Of a DNA stretch of 64,000 nucleotides, positions 47,966 to 60,646 are shown piece after piece (position 1 is the first letter of the stretch; the number at the start of each line of letters is the position of its first letter). Below the pieces are notes generated by a model. That model worked only from the letters and a program-made list of their open reading frames with translations. It was not told where the DNA came from and searched no databases. The translations under genes and the position numbers were made by a program. The stretch comes from Sipunculus nudus. Lineage: Eukaryota; Annelida; Sipuncula; Golfingiida; Sipunculidae. Where the stretch lies: assembly GCA_026874595.1 (NCBI GenBank), contig CM049316.1, forward strand, positions 65,331,176 through 65,395,175, read 5' to 3'.

Positions 47966-49130
47966 AAATGTCACTGCTCTTCGGCTGAGTTTCAAAACCA
48001 CGATCTCTCCTGGCTTTGAGTACAGAGGCCGGCGTGTAAAACAATCACAGTGGGTTCTCCTTTTATCTAGATCCTCGCCAAAATGTTACGTATTTTTTCA
48101 GGACCATAAACCATCCCTTTAAAGCTTCGAGGATGTTCCGTCGATGCGTTGTATTCCCTGATGGAAAACAAACAGAAAGACCGGGGTGAAAACAAGACCT
48201 TTACGAAGATAAAAAAAAATATTCTGTGTACATGTGTGCGAGGCCGAGATAGTGAGAAACAACAGTGTACATTTGTTTGTCTCATTACAACACAGTTTGC
48301 GTCACTAATGTTATATCATGCATCTTACCTCTTTCGTCTTTGGTCGTTATCTCGGTGTCAATTTGTAAAAGTTCGGTATTTGCAACTCCAAGAGGGTGTT
48401 CATATTTGTTCTTTGTCAGAAACAAGTGACTATCCTTTTAATTCGGGTGTTTTATGATATTGTGTAGTGCGTGCACTGTGTACTCTGTTAGCTTTTAAAC
48501 TGTTTTATAGTATATTACAGTATTTAAAATGATTTTTTGGTATAGTTTTAGTAAAAACTTGTGACCAAAGTTTTTGCTGTATGTTCAAATGCGCTTCCAT
48601 GTGTGTTTTTGTGCGCCCCCCCCCCCCCTCCCCCCGGTTTTGTGGGCGATTGCATGAAAATTTTATGTTCATAATATTGCAACCCTTCGTGTTCTCATAC
48701 GCTGTCAAGCTATTTGGTCATACTTTTAGAGGATTTCACAACACAAGCAAAACACGCATGATGGCCGCTGTACCCTTGACAATCAGTCTCTGGTTTGAGG
48801 GAGGGCCAAGCTTGCATTCATTACAGTCCAATGATTGGACAACTAACTAACTATCTATGCTGGGACTCGCCCTCACTGTGCAATTATCTCTTCAGTCTTT
48901 CCTAATTATCCTATGTATCCTCAGGATGCTGACGGAGTAGCCAACTCATGCTAAGCATACTACCAGAGGCGGCTTTCACGGAGGTATCTCATGCAACTGT
49001 TCACAGAAAAGGGGGCTCAACACATACCCTTCCGCCATAGGGTCGTTTCTACTCGAAATGATTCTCCTTTTTTGGGGGGCACTGACTGTGGGACTGCCGG
49101 AACTACTTGTCTTAACCGACAAATTTCAAA
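47966..49130. other. No gene recognised
   Basis: Contains a C-rich tract at 48616-48635, nothing else identifiable. Confidence 0.4.
48616..48635. repeat. Poly-C tract
   Basis: About 20 bases, almost all C, with one T. Confidence 0.9.
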
Positions 49131-49134
49131 ATGT

Positions 49135-49440
49135 GTTACATTTCAAAGAAACACCTTCTGATAACATTTATAAAATATTACTTATAGTATGAAGTCCTTA
49201 CCACAAAATCACTTATGTTTTTGTAATATATCTGAAAACAATTCTTACCCAACACACTTAAACGGACTACATTGTCCTCTTCACCACATTATACCTACGC
49301 CGCTGGCGTATTTAGATGCCCCAGTGCATTATAGTTGTCAGATTTTGAATCCAACAACCCTAAACGATTAACAGAGGCGTACTCTTTTGAGTCCGAGTCT
49401 GCGCAGTGTGCTCAACATCCTGGGATAGGGAACTCAAGTT
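49135..49440 (+). repeat. Dispersed repeat (CCTACGCCGCTGG family), copy 1
   Basis: Matches 61755-62050 in the same orientation: ACATTTCAA(A/G)GAAACACCTT, ATGAAGTCCTTACCACA, TTATACCTACGCCGCTGG and GATTCTGCGCAGTGT-like blocks occur in order. Non-coding. Confidence 0.75.
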
Positions 49441-51530
49441 GGCCTTGACTGGGAGTAGACGTTATACGTAAATCTCGGATGCAGACTTGTATTGAAGAAA
49501 ATCCGGCGTTGAATTCGACATTAAGGTCTCAGGAATCTGGTTAAACAGTGTTTCAGTTTTTCCTTTAAATTATCTAAACCCTGGGACCACTTGGCATGTA
49601 CATGTTCAGAAACATCACTGGTGTACAATCACTTTGGGATTTTCAATGTGTTTGAATTTTTTAAAGATAAAACAATACTAGTTTTATATATTTCAATTTT
49701 AAATCGATATTCCTAAGTCATTTCTATTTTCATCATATGGCGTTGAAAACGGTGTCCTAAAATGTGTATCTTTATTTATTTCTTCAGTCTATCTTTGATG
49801 GAGAAACAGTATATAGGCAATAGCTAATATGTTTATGTACATTCAAAATATAAATTCCCAATAAAATCGTTGTTTTAAGAGTTTACATCCCAAATAAAAA
49901 AAAAAACAGTTTTTTTAACTATTTCTAAACTAAATACCCAGAGATATGATGTAGCAGTTATAGGTATGATGGAATAAATGATTTTTTGTCAAATATCTAA
50001 AATTCATTAAAATATTCTAATGAAATTCTGAGACCTAAAGCGTATAAATTTTTGTATTTTTCAGGATTTTTAGTTAAAAAAGGAGATGGCTTACGCCCCC
50101 TGTGCCCCATTCTAATCCGTCCTGGCTTTGAACTTTTTTTCGTAAAAGGAAGACGGGCCTCCGTTCCCCTTAGTCGCGTTATACGTTTCCTTCAATGGTT
50201 TCTTTGATTCCATTGGGCTTAATTTGCTGCTTATCAACAACACTGTATGCTTGTCAGTTTCCTTTGGGTCCTTGGGTTTGATTTAGATTTATCATCCTTC
50301 GTGTCCACTCGGGATGTTTCTATTTACATCTGACTAATCCTCTTCGCCTTTTAATTGAGATGTATGTATTCCGCTCCACAAGGAGGGGTCTGCATCGGTG
50401 TTTCTTTAGTTAAGTCACCTGCTGGCCATCCTTTTTAATTTTTCCACCGTTTCATTACCGCCAGTAAACGTTAGCAATGTTCTTTTAAAAACGTGGAAAC
50501 GTATGGCATGTGCCTTATTGCTTGCCGGAAATGAAAGATTTTTGCAAGCATGTTGGTCAGTTGCGTATGTCTGTGTGTTGGTCACGATGTTTTACCACAA
50601 TTTTGCAGCAATCGCTTTCATCTTGCACATTTGATTGACAATCAAAAGTCCTGGAAGCATTTCGCTTAAGGTTAATATAGGTCAAATGTCAAGGTCATAA
50701 AAACATCAAACATTTTATTTTCGTCATAAGGTCGTCAAAAAGAAGCCTATCTACATAAACTTAAACTCATTTTGTTCCTCTATACTCCCCCCATAGAGAT
50801 GGTCTGGTCAATTTTCATCTTAAGTGTCAGTCTATCAGTAAGTCTGTCTGTTCGCCTGTTTTTCTCAAGTTATCCTGCCTGCTTGTTCTTTGGTCTGACA
50901 TTTCATTCTGGAGTCCATATTGTTTTAGCAATGCATCTGAAAGGCATACTGTTAAAATAAAACCAGAATATATGTTCTGTCTGTCTGTCTGTTCGTCCGT
51001 GATTTTTCAATATCAGCATAAATACATTAAAATGTTACTGTTTCTGCTCTCCCAGAACATTGCTCATTCAAATTACTGTTTTTCACTTGTTCCCCAATCT
51101 TCCTGTCTCTCTGTCTGCAAGTTATATTTCAACTGCGGCAAGCGCTCGGCCTATGGTCGTCTAGTTTGTTTTGTTTGGTAGGTTTTTTTAGGGGAGGGGG
51201 GGGGGCAGGCACATATCCCCTCCCCACGCTTTTAGGTTAACAAAACACTATTTTTTTACTAAAACACTAAATTTTCTAGATAATTACATAATCCTTTCAT
51301 AGATATGTTATATTCTCCTCGATAACGGATCAATAATGCATCATACTGAAAACAATTGGCATATATCGCACATGTCATTCAGCACAATTCTGTAGCCCGT
51401 GTTTTAAAGGTGTTTGTTCACCTGTCTTTTGAAAAAGAATTTATGTGATTTTTGGCTTCTTCTGCGTATATATTAATGATATAAGGGTAGTTCTCTTTAT
51501 GAAAAGTTCCTATAAGGCCTCCGTGAAGGA
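49441..51530. other. No gene recognised
   Basis: AT-rich, with short CTGT-rich tracts near 50830 and 50978 and a G tract at 51191-51205. Confidence 0.4.
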
Positions 51531-51534
51531 TGTA

Positions 51535-51765
51535 TGCACTTGTTTATCAAGAACATGTTTGTAAACACAGTAATGTTGACAAACTTGAAAAACCTAAGGT
51601 TTTAGGTGGTAACCTAAGGTGGTAGGTTACATGTATACGGAGGTAGAAAGGTCACTTGTTGCAAAACGCCATTTGCAAAGCTCGGGCTTATATGTCTTGC
51701 CGCCAGATGCCCTTGTTGAATTTGTTTTCATTATATTGGCGGACCGCCACATATTATAAACACAT

Positions 51766-51770
<5 letters not shown>
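51535..51770 (+). repeat. Dispersed repeat (TTGTTTATC family), copy 2
   Basis: Counterpart of 17695-17960. An internal AACCTAAGG / GGTAACCTAAGG / GGTAGGTTA patch is a local short duplication. A TA microsatellite follows its end. Confidence 0.5.
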
Positions 51771-51808
<38 letters not shown>

Positions 51809-51815
51809 TATATAC
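51768..51815. repeat. (TA)n microsatellite
   Basis: About 48 bases with one interruption. Confidence 0.9.
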
Positions 51816-52764
51816 AAAACAAGCAGCCTGTATGCGGCGATATCCACGTTTTCTGACCTATTTTATAAGAGCTCTAAGGGATTAACTTAAGTTTATAAAG
51901 GTCAGATAGCTGAACGGGCCCCTTTAATGTTCATATCTAATGTAAATAAAAAATAATATAGTTCTGATAACTGCACAAAATGTTTTATCGTATGATGAAA
52001 ACATATCTTTCCTAATACTAAGTATGTAGTGTGAGCGTAGGAGTGAGGGATTTTTTCCTGTTTGTCATAAGGAGGGGTGTGCTTATCTGGATATTTAAAG
52101 CGAGTGTCCTCATTTTGGACTTCTATTGGTACTCCATTGATTTGTACCCCGCACATTTAATCTGCAAACAAGGCCCAAGAGTTTAGCTTTCTGCATTTTC
52201 AGGGAAGGAATTGACCAAATATCCTGTCAAACTTGCCAGCTGATCTATTGGTTGAATAAAAAGCGACCATTTATTGGTTTTAGCGAATTATTAATGTTTT
52301 GAAGATTTCAGTATTTTGTAAATGTTCCGGTCCTGAAACTCACTTGACTGTGACCAGTGGTTGTGGCCATGAAGTGTTGTTTCCCGATTTATTGAGTCGT
52401 GATGTAGATAAATGTTGAATGATTTATTACATTTAATAATACATTCACAGAGAGTAAATGATTTATCATCTTTTTGTTACCTTCAGGAGTCATTTTGATT
52501 TTGTTGCAAGAAAAGTGTTTGCTGAAGATAATATAAATAAACATGAATGATTAACGAGCCCACACAGGGCATCGATGATTACAAGGAGTTTAAGTAATAA
52601 ATTAATCTGCTAAACTTGGTAGTTTGCTTGAAGCATGCATAGTAAAATAATGGCGTCACAGATGGACCATTGCCAGTAAATATGAGATAATCTGACACGA
52701 GAATATGAGGAGGGGAGGATATACACTTTACACACAGCGACTAATTTCTAAAAAGGGTCTACCA
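51816..52764. other. No gene recognised
   Basis: AT-rich non-coding sequence. Confidence 0.4.
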
Positions 52765-52895
52765 CACAAGGGGCCTCAATGTAATCATCCCCCTCCTGAT
52801 ATTCAGTGAATAATATTCATATATTGAAAATAAAAAAAAATGAATAATTATAATAATAGACTAAAGTTCCGTTTCTAAATTATAATCTGAAATAA

Positions 52896-52955
<60 letters not shown>

Positions 52956-52985
52956 TGGTTTAGACTTAACATATACTATTTATAT
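52765..52985 (-). mobile_element. MITE-like copy related to the 54.1-kb element, inverted
   Basis: The + strand ATCATCCCCCTCCTGATATT, then AATAATATTCATATATTG and GTTCCGTTTC, is the inverse complement of the element at 54131-54320. A TA microsatellite (52902-52951) has expanded inside it. Confidence 0.6.
52902..52951. repeat. (TA)n microsatellite
   Basis: About 50 bases inside the MITE-like copy. Confidence 0.95.
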
Positions 52986-53229
52986 AAGCAAAAGACCTTT
53001 TTTAACCTTAATTTCTATATATTGGAAATGTGTCACACAGACTGTTGTCCCAACATTGATTCCCATCCCACACTTGAGAGTCATCCCGCCACTACTACCA
53101 CCCCAGGAAAGACCCCTTTACCTTAAAATTTCGGATAAAAGCACAGGCAAAAGAAAAGAACTCTCAATGATGAGATCCAACGAATCTCCGATACAAAGGC
53201 CCTCCTGATGTTTGTGGAAGAGCCTACTG

Positions 53230-53390
53230 TGTTACGAAGACATTTTGATCTGGGAAAACATTGGACCGATCCCGGTTTCGAACCTATATTGGTGGCCCAC
53301 AAGTCCAGCGTACCAACCGCTTCGCTAGAAAAGCAAGCTTCACTAGAGAGACAGTTCGGTCCGCTTTTATGTCACCCCGTAACACACCCC
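53230..53390 (-). mobile_element. tRNA-derived SINE, tandem unit 1
   Basis: On the minus strand TAGCGAAGCGG (53317-53327) fits the A box and GGTTCGAAACC (53274-53284) fits the B box at tRNA spacing. The unit is repeated about 275 bases downstream. Open + strand frames over both units are incidental. Confidence 0.7.
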
Positions 53391-53503
53391 TTCTTAAGAG
53401 CGTTCTGCTATCAGAACAAGACCAATTTTCCCAGGAGTCACACTTTGGGGAGCTTGTTCCCTGGGCCACAAAGTTTACCGTCTTCCCGGACGAGCCCCCA
53501 TTT

Positions 53504-53665
53504 TGTTATGAAGACATTTTGCTCAGGGGAAAACATTGGGCCGATCCCGGTTTCGAACCCATGTTGGTGGCGCACAAGTCCGGCGTACCAACCGCTTCGC
53601 TAGAAAAGCAAGCTGCACTAGCGAGACAGTTCGGTCAGCTTTTATGTCACACGGTCACAACTGGT
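53504..53665 (-). mobile_element. tRNA-derived SINE, tandem unit 2
   Basis: Second copy with identical A box (53592-53602) and B box (53549-53559). The flanks GAAGACATTTTG and TTCGGTC(A/C)GCTTTTATGTCAC match unit 1. Confidence 0.7.
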
Positions 53666-54122
53666 AACACTGAAAGCATAGTGTTGTTGTCAATTCAGGG
53701 GTTTCCTTCTTAGACTTAGCTATGAACCTGCCAAGAGTAATCCTGAGGAATTCTCAGGAATCTCAAGAATGTCATCAAAACTTCAGAAACGTTCAGGTAT
53801 ACGAATAATAACTGAGGTGTTTGCTAAATATAGGCATGTGTACATATTCAGATCTCCTAATGTGGACATGACTACAGTTTATACAGAGATTAAACACTAT
53901 TTTATGTCACTTTTTTCTCCATGAATTGTCTTTGTACCGGGTGTATGGTGGATTTGTAAGGATATGGGTCCTCTGATACATTCTAATAATTTGTTCTCAA
54001 TGCGAACTTAAGCAAGTTTACAATAAACAGATTAGGTCTGCCATGAACGTTTAAACCTCTTATTTAGAAATATGACTCACTAAATGAATATATAAATGGA
54101 CGAAGATTCAGAACAAAAAGCG
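53666..54122. other. No gene recognised
   Basis: AT-rich non-coding sequence. Confidence 0.4.
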
Positions 54123-54130
54123 TACACAGC

Positions 54131-54320
54131 CAGTGGCGTCACTTTATCTTCAAGGGAGATAAAAACCAAGTTTATATTTGTACTATTTCATTACAAACTC
54201 AGAAATGGAACTATTATTCTAATATTTAATATATTTTTTTCCAATATATAAATAGTATTCTCACAGTATCAGGTGGATGATTAAATTGACCATCCCCCTT
54301 GCTGAAAAGTGACGCCCCTG
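54131..54320 (+). mobile_element. 190-bp hAT-like MITE
   Basis: The left end CAGTGGCGTCACTTT and the right end AAAGTGACGCCCCTG are inverted repeats with one mismatch. The flanks TACACAGC (54123-54130) and TACGCAAC (54321-54328) agree at six of eight positions, as expected for a worn 8-base target duplication of the hAT superfamily. There is no coding capacity. Relatives lie at 35.9 kb and, inverted, at 52.8 kb. Confidence 0.7.
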
Positions 54321-54329
54321 TACGCAACA

Positions 54330-57300
54330 GGTGCGCTACTTTACTCTATATATAGATTTAGAATAAATGGTGTACGCAGTAAACGCGCCACTGTACTCTT
54401 GGTATTGGATAGTCTAACTACAGGCCTATAACACAAACAAATCTTCCTTTCTTTCTTGTTTGCGTGACAGCCCCTGGGATGTGGAGTTTAAAGTTTGGTC
54501 AGATCTGAGCAAAGTGGTTCAGTTCAGGATATTCGGTGTTCAGCGTTTGGACATGCAAAAAAAAACCTACATATTACGCATAATACAGTTGTGTTGATTT
54601 ACTTGGGACACAAATATACCTTAATGTTTAGTATGTATGAAAATATTTCCACGTAATCTCAAGAAAATCAGATATTTGTTACCTCCATCGGCTCTTGTTT
54701 ACAGCTTGGCAAGGTATGCTGGGAAGGTTTAAGGAGGTCTGTTCAAGGGCGACGTCACTGGGATCTATGAGGGAACCACCATCTATTTGGTGTCTTTAGA
54801 TATTTTGCATAAATACCCCTTTTTAATTTGCATGAGATTCCCGATTGCTATTGTGCCGAATCAGAGGGAGAACTCTCCTCCACAGGTAATCGGACTCCAT
54901 TCCTGAATGGAGGCTGAATGTCCGTGCTATAGGTAGCCGTTTTAATGCCATGCAGTCTTCTGTTATTACAGTCAACATTAAGCCTACTATTGCCAAAGTA
55001 CAGTAAAAAGTCTTGACGATATGGCTGAGCTAATACCCGCCGCGTAAATAACACCCTTGAGCGGAAGTGGAATTGATTTGTTCCCAAGCCGACCTGACAG
55101 CAACTATACATGTATTACGTTATCTTCATGGTGCAACCCAGGAAACAATTTTACCAGTCATTTCTCATATCTCGTGAAGTATGGTGCTGATGTTGTGGAG
55201 ACCCCGCAAAAGATGACCCTCAGAGCGATGCCATAACCCCAAAAAAATCGCAGATTCTACGGTATCCATGATGCTAATGAACAGTTCGTTCAGTATCATC
55301 CTTTAAAAAATACGCATGCGCACTAATTACCTTGGCAAATGTTTGTATGTTATATTGTGTCATGTTTGCTTGCTTGTTTACAATATAATTAAAAAGTCAT
55401 GAAAGGCTTGTACTAAAATTCTGTGGAATAAAGAGGTGTCAAGGCGTTGGTATCTAGTGACGGAATGTACACTTTAAGCAATGGGGTATTTGAGACGGTA
55501 CACGTACGAAAGATATTTAAGTGCTCTTTATCGACCACATATGCAGCTAAGCTTTCCAAACAGGCCCTGCATATATTAATTCAAATTGAAATGTAATACT
55601 TGTTCAGTTTTCCAAAAAGTGTGATACTAACATCGGGGTGACCTTGTCCGCGATACACGCTTACCGCTGCTTGAAGGTGTCTGTCCTGAATTTCGTACAC
55701 AGGAGAGCCATTTTTCTCTGACGATTTAACGTTTGCTTTATGGAAGCCCATGTTGAGCTGTTATCCCTCCGGCAAACTTATTAATCATTTTTCCCTGTCA
55801 TCTAGGGGTCTGATCCTTATTAAACGCATAGTAGGAATAGGTATCGGGTACAAGACGGCTCAATTTAAGTCTGATACAACATTAAGGATAATACGGATTA
55901 AAAAAACAGCTGCTTAGAGGGGTTGTAAAATTCTCATTTATTCTGGCGTGGAAAAAAAGGAGCGTGATTGTTGCTGTGATTATGAATAAAAAAATAACTG
56001 ACTTATAAAATCTTAAGTTTTTTTAATACTGCATGCATTATGATGTAGTTCCATATAACCATAAGTTAATGTCTTACAGATCATCATAAATTCGTGCATA
56101 TTTTCGCATTTGTATAAAATTTAAGACAGCTTTTGTATTATTCCGTCCATGTAAGAAGCTATTACTGAGATCCAGGCGGGATGTTAGTTTTGATTAATCT
56201 AAGCTGTAGTGGTTGCTTCGAAATTCATTTGATTTCACAAGACAGAATTTAATATATGTTTTTTTTTCATTTATATTTATAAAACCCAAAAGTCTAGGTC
56301 TTTAATTGCACAATTTTGCAATATATTATAATAGAACCCTGTTTAAGTTTCAGTGTTGAACTTGAAAACGAGGGTCAGCAAATTAATGATTAATCTTGTA
56401 GATATCTCACAATTCTGATAGAGTAACAGGTAAATGCTGTAGAAATACCACGAACAATTGCAGCTTATATATGCTACCTTTGGCTGAAAATGCCATGTGG
56501 AATTTAAAGCAATCGTGCCTGACATCTGTGGTCTAGTCTGAATGACGCCCTTGGTGTAAATCCTTCACTCTCACTCCCTGCTGCAACTGTTTTTTACCCA
56601 CTAGGTCCCATATGGTCACGTTCAAAGACTAACTGTCTAACAGTAAATAACATTAAATGATAAAAACTAATAAAAACATTTTCTTGTAAAGAAATTTTCC
56701 TTCTCTTTTCTTTATTGAGCAAGGTCCTTTTTTTTATACTCCGCTGTCAGTTGTGTGTATTTTTTTCTTGTGTTCGGCAGCTGGCTTTTAACGCTTTTTT
56801 TTACTGTTTGAAGCAGTGAAAAGTTGTTGGCATCTTTGAAGACGCCTGGTCCTGCTTTTCCTACGTGTCTTCTTTGATATTACGCTACCCCGCTGTTGAC
56901 ATTAAAACAAGATTGGAAAAAGACATTTCCAATGGCCTTACATTTGATTAACATCCGGGCAAGTCCAACAAAAATGCCAGTGTCAAAGACGTGAATGTTT
57001 GACATTAATGCAATCCGAGTGTAGAAGAACCTGATATAATTGAACAGATGTTGACGTGGGTATCGCTTAATTTAATACCAGGTGACCAGTTGATTGCCGG
57101 AAAAGTGTGTATTTCCTTAGCAGTGCGTAGTTCATATATGGATCTCTAAACGCCGAATTCTTAAAATAAGTGTATTTCACCATCATAAGTCGGGGATGTT
57201 CATCAATAAAATGTAGTACGTAATGGACATAATAAGTTATTGAAATATCTTTCTCCGGGGGGGGGGGGGGGCACGTAGCAGCAAGACAATTGCACTACGA

Positions 57301-58700
57301 GAGTTGTTTCCATAGAAACCTCAATTTGCACTTGAATTTCAATGCTGATTCCGGGAAAAGAAATCACGTGACATTCTAATTATTTTGCTTTTTCATTATT
57401 CTTTTGTGAATCTTAGATACTTTATCCCAATAGAAATCCGCTAATAACACTAAAATGTCTGGAGAGATCCGATATTTGTTTATATAATGTCAAACTCTTC
57501 ATTAAATGAGGACAGAAACATGACAAATTCTAATCTTCTGTCATATTAACAAATGAGGGGATTTGGTCTTTCACTTCCTTAAGCGTTTGACAAACCAGAA
57601 AAGCTGGGAGAATGTAAAAGATGATCTTGATCACTCTCCCGAGAAAACATATCTAATTGTTCACATAGTTGGACTTTAATTATTTGATCAAATTCTTGGT
57701 ATAATAAATTATCTATTTTGTTAAGTGTAATGTTAGTACATGTACTTGATTTATATTAGGTTTATTAGGGTTTTGTAGGTGATTTATGTGAATTAGATGT
57801 CATATATAAGGTTTTCCTGTGAGTGCTCAAGACATAACCAGACTTATTAATTTATGTTTAGCTTTTAACTATAGAAACTTCGGTTTTTGATTTAAAATTG
57901 ATACATTTATACTGGATTCTTAAGACAGTGCTCTTTTAATTTCATTTAATTTTTCTGTTTCTTAATAATCATTACAAAAGCAACTTTCACATATATGTAG
58001 TCTCAACTAATTCCGTTTCACGACCTCTTTTCGTTTTTTTTATCTTTTCATCAGAAAGATAAAGAATTAAAAAGAAAGTGTAGTATGAACCTCATTATAA
58101 ACAAAACAGGTAAATTCTAGTATTTTAGGAAATCCATTAAAGATGATTATTTTAATATCTGATAAAATGTCTTTTTTTCTAATCGTGTTAGTGAAAAAAA
58201 ATATTTTTGACAGTCGCTGATTTTGTGCTGTCATTCAACTATTAAAAAAAGGTGGCAGCGCATTTAAAGGAGACGTTACACCTGTCAGGTCTCAGGAAAA
58301 ATCATGAAAATCGTAAAAACGTGAAGTAAGGAATGATTATTGTACATTAGCCGTGAGTGATGGTTTTGCACTTGTAGATCCCAGATGAATCAAACGTATT
58401 TTAAAGTCCATTATATAACCCTATCATGTATTTTTAACAAACTTACGTCATCATTACTTTTGACATTTTTATTGTCAAAGCCTTAGCCTGTTAGATACAT
58501 ATAATCCACAGCGTCTGTGTAACAAATATACATGTGAAATGAATAACAAATCATACATCTTGCACGTAACTAAGCCCATTACATTAATATATCATGCATT
58601 ATAAAAATAAATATTGTACAAGTAAGGCCCATTTCCTGATATAAAAGAATCTAATTTTTTTAATTACGAAAGGTTGACAGCATTTACTCCTACCTCTGTC
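54330..58700. other. Long stretch without recognised genes
   Basis: AT-rich, with a poly-G tract at 57257-57271 and no recognisable open frame or repeat family member. Confidence 0.35.
57257..57271. repeat. Poly-G tract
   Basis: About 15 G bases. Confidence 0.9.
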
Positions 58701-58701
58701 G

Positions 58702-58728
58702 TGACGTCATCAACAGGAAACTTCCTGT
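58702..58728. promoter_or_regulatory. CRE next to an ETS-like palindrome
   Basis: TGACGTCA (58702-58709) is a perfect CRE. Four bases later ACAGGAAACTTCCTGT (58713-58728) is a perfect inverted repeat of an ETS-type GGAA core with a two-base spacer. Possible enhancer; function inferred only from motif. Confidence 0.3.
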
Positions 58729-60065
58729 GACGAGAAATCCTCTCATTGAAAGCTTAACATTTCTTATACTGCCAGTAACAAATTTTCAGGAAAGAGTAAA
58801 AACAAATCGCATTACTAAATTTAAATAATTTATTTTAAATAGAGTTCATGACGTCCAACCTGCACTATGGAATTACATGAGGTCTCAGTCCTGGCATAAT
58901 ATTGTAGTTAATGATCTCATTGTCAAAATGATTACAAATAAAGAAAAAAATATTTTTTTCAGGGTATCATTTTGGCACGGGTGTAGCTAGGATTGATGGA
59001 GGGACGGAATGCAGCAGCATAACCCCTGGCCAAATACACACACACATATATACACAAATATATATGCATATATGTGTGTGTTTATAAGATGTAAACATGT
59101 TATATATATGTTAAGCTCAACGCAAGAGAAAAAGTTCACTAATTAATTATTTATTACCTGCAGTTGAAAGTGTACAGTAATGAAACATAACGCAAGCAAG
59201 GCTGATACTTTCGTATATTTAAAATTCAATTTTCTTAGCAGATATTTAGTTTCTTGAATTTTTCCTTCTTATATTATGCACATGCGAGAAAAGGAGGGGG
59301 GAGGGGGCAATGAGTAATACAGGCGAACCCCGTCTTGCGACCACTTTGCTTGGTCCCGATTTATTTTAATTTATTCATGTTTATAAATGACCCAAAATTA
59401 CGACCACCCCTGAATTCAGAATCAGACCAGATTTCCTTGCCCCAGCACTAATGTTGTATGTTATCACAAGGTGTGTTGAAATATTACCAGATTTACCAAT
59501 TTATTATTTTTTTGTTAATAATGTCAGTCTGTTATTGTTTCCCGCTCTCAAGAACAACCGCCATAGGCAGTGTTAACTAGTGAGATGCTTTAACTCGGCT
59601 TGCCTTGCACCTCAGGGGAAATCAAATACCCTCAGACGAGTTTATGCAGGATGTACCCACTATCTCTAGGTATATAATGGAATCAAATAGACTTCTCCGG
59701 CGGTTTATACATTGTTGACTGCTAAAGATGGATTTACACAGAAATTGCTGGAAATTGCATGGTATGTGATGGAAAATGGTCCGCATCAGCGGGTTTCATT
59801 TCATTAGTTGTAGCTTAAACACGTCGCCTCGTATATTGCTGACTGTTTATAATAAACTACCCGGACCATTTGAGCATGATTACGCTCGCTGTATACCATT
59901 AAATCGTCACTTACACAGAGGTTGATTGATATGACCTGCTTACGGCATCTAGCCCGTATATATCACTTTTGTGGGTTGAATTAATGGATATGGCTTAAAT
60001 GAGTGGTTTTAGAAAAGATATTTGTCAATTTCTAATGTTACATTACGTTTATATGAATATGTATA
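58729..60065. other. No gene recognised
   Basis: AT-rich. At 59038-59080 a CACACATATATA / TATATGTGTGTG inverted repeat could form a hairpin. Confidence 0.4.
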
Positions 60066-60080
60066 TGAATAAATAAATAA

Positions 60081-60140
<60 letters not shown>
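60066..60140. repeat. (AAAT)n followed by (TA)n microsatellite
   Basis: Several AAAT units followed by about 55 bases of alternating TA. Confidence 0.95.
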
Positions 60141-60142
<2 letters not shown>

Positions 60143-60389
60143 GTAAAGCGCTCAACAACCAACGTAGATCTAGAATTTTAAAATTACAAATAAGGGTCCA
60201 TGAACAAAGTTGTCGAACAGTATACTCAGTACGTAATTATACATTTAGTAAACGCTGCACCATTAGCTCTTCTGGGTCGCGAGGTAAACGATCTCGTGTT
60301 TTATGTATCCTCACAAATTGGAAATATAAAACAGGTGCAATTGTGATCGGTGTTAATGTTATACCTCCATTGGCTGACGCAAGTGCAAA

Positions 60390-60400
60390 GGGGGGGGGGG
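60390..60400. repeat. Poly-G tract
   Basis: Eleven G bases. Confidence 0.9.
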
Positions 60401-60646
60401 CACAAGTCTGTTACGGATGCGTATAGATTAAGTGTTTGCAATCTAATATTCTACAGGACATTTATCCGCCCTGAAGGGAAACCATCAGAACATTTTGCAG
60501 ATTTTTGGTTACCTTCCCCGAGGAGGTTGTGCTTTTACCCGTGTCTTTCTATTTTTGTGTTTTGGTTGGCTTGTAGATTGATTAACTGCCCGCAGGAAAT
60601 GCTAAAAAAACTTTCAAACTGATTTCCACTTTTTTTGTTGTTGTTG

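Noticed and set aside
53274-53327. True tRNA genes at 53.3 and 53.6 kb (minus strand)
   Set aside because: A and B boxes are present, but the acceptor stem and anticodon arm do not pair convincingly, so a SINE is more likely.
53208-53713. Overlapping plus-strand frames of 131 and 150 codons
   Set aside because: They run through two tandem tRNA-derived SINE units, and the apparent repeated protein is the SINE sequence.
54329-54400. A second tiny TIR element next to the 190-bp MITE (CAGGTGCGC...GCGCCACTG)
   Set aside because: Ends match poorly, no target duplication, and only about 70 bases long.
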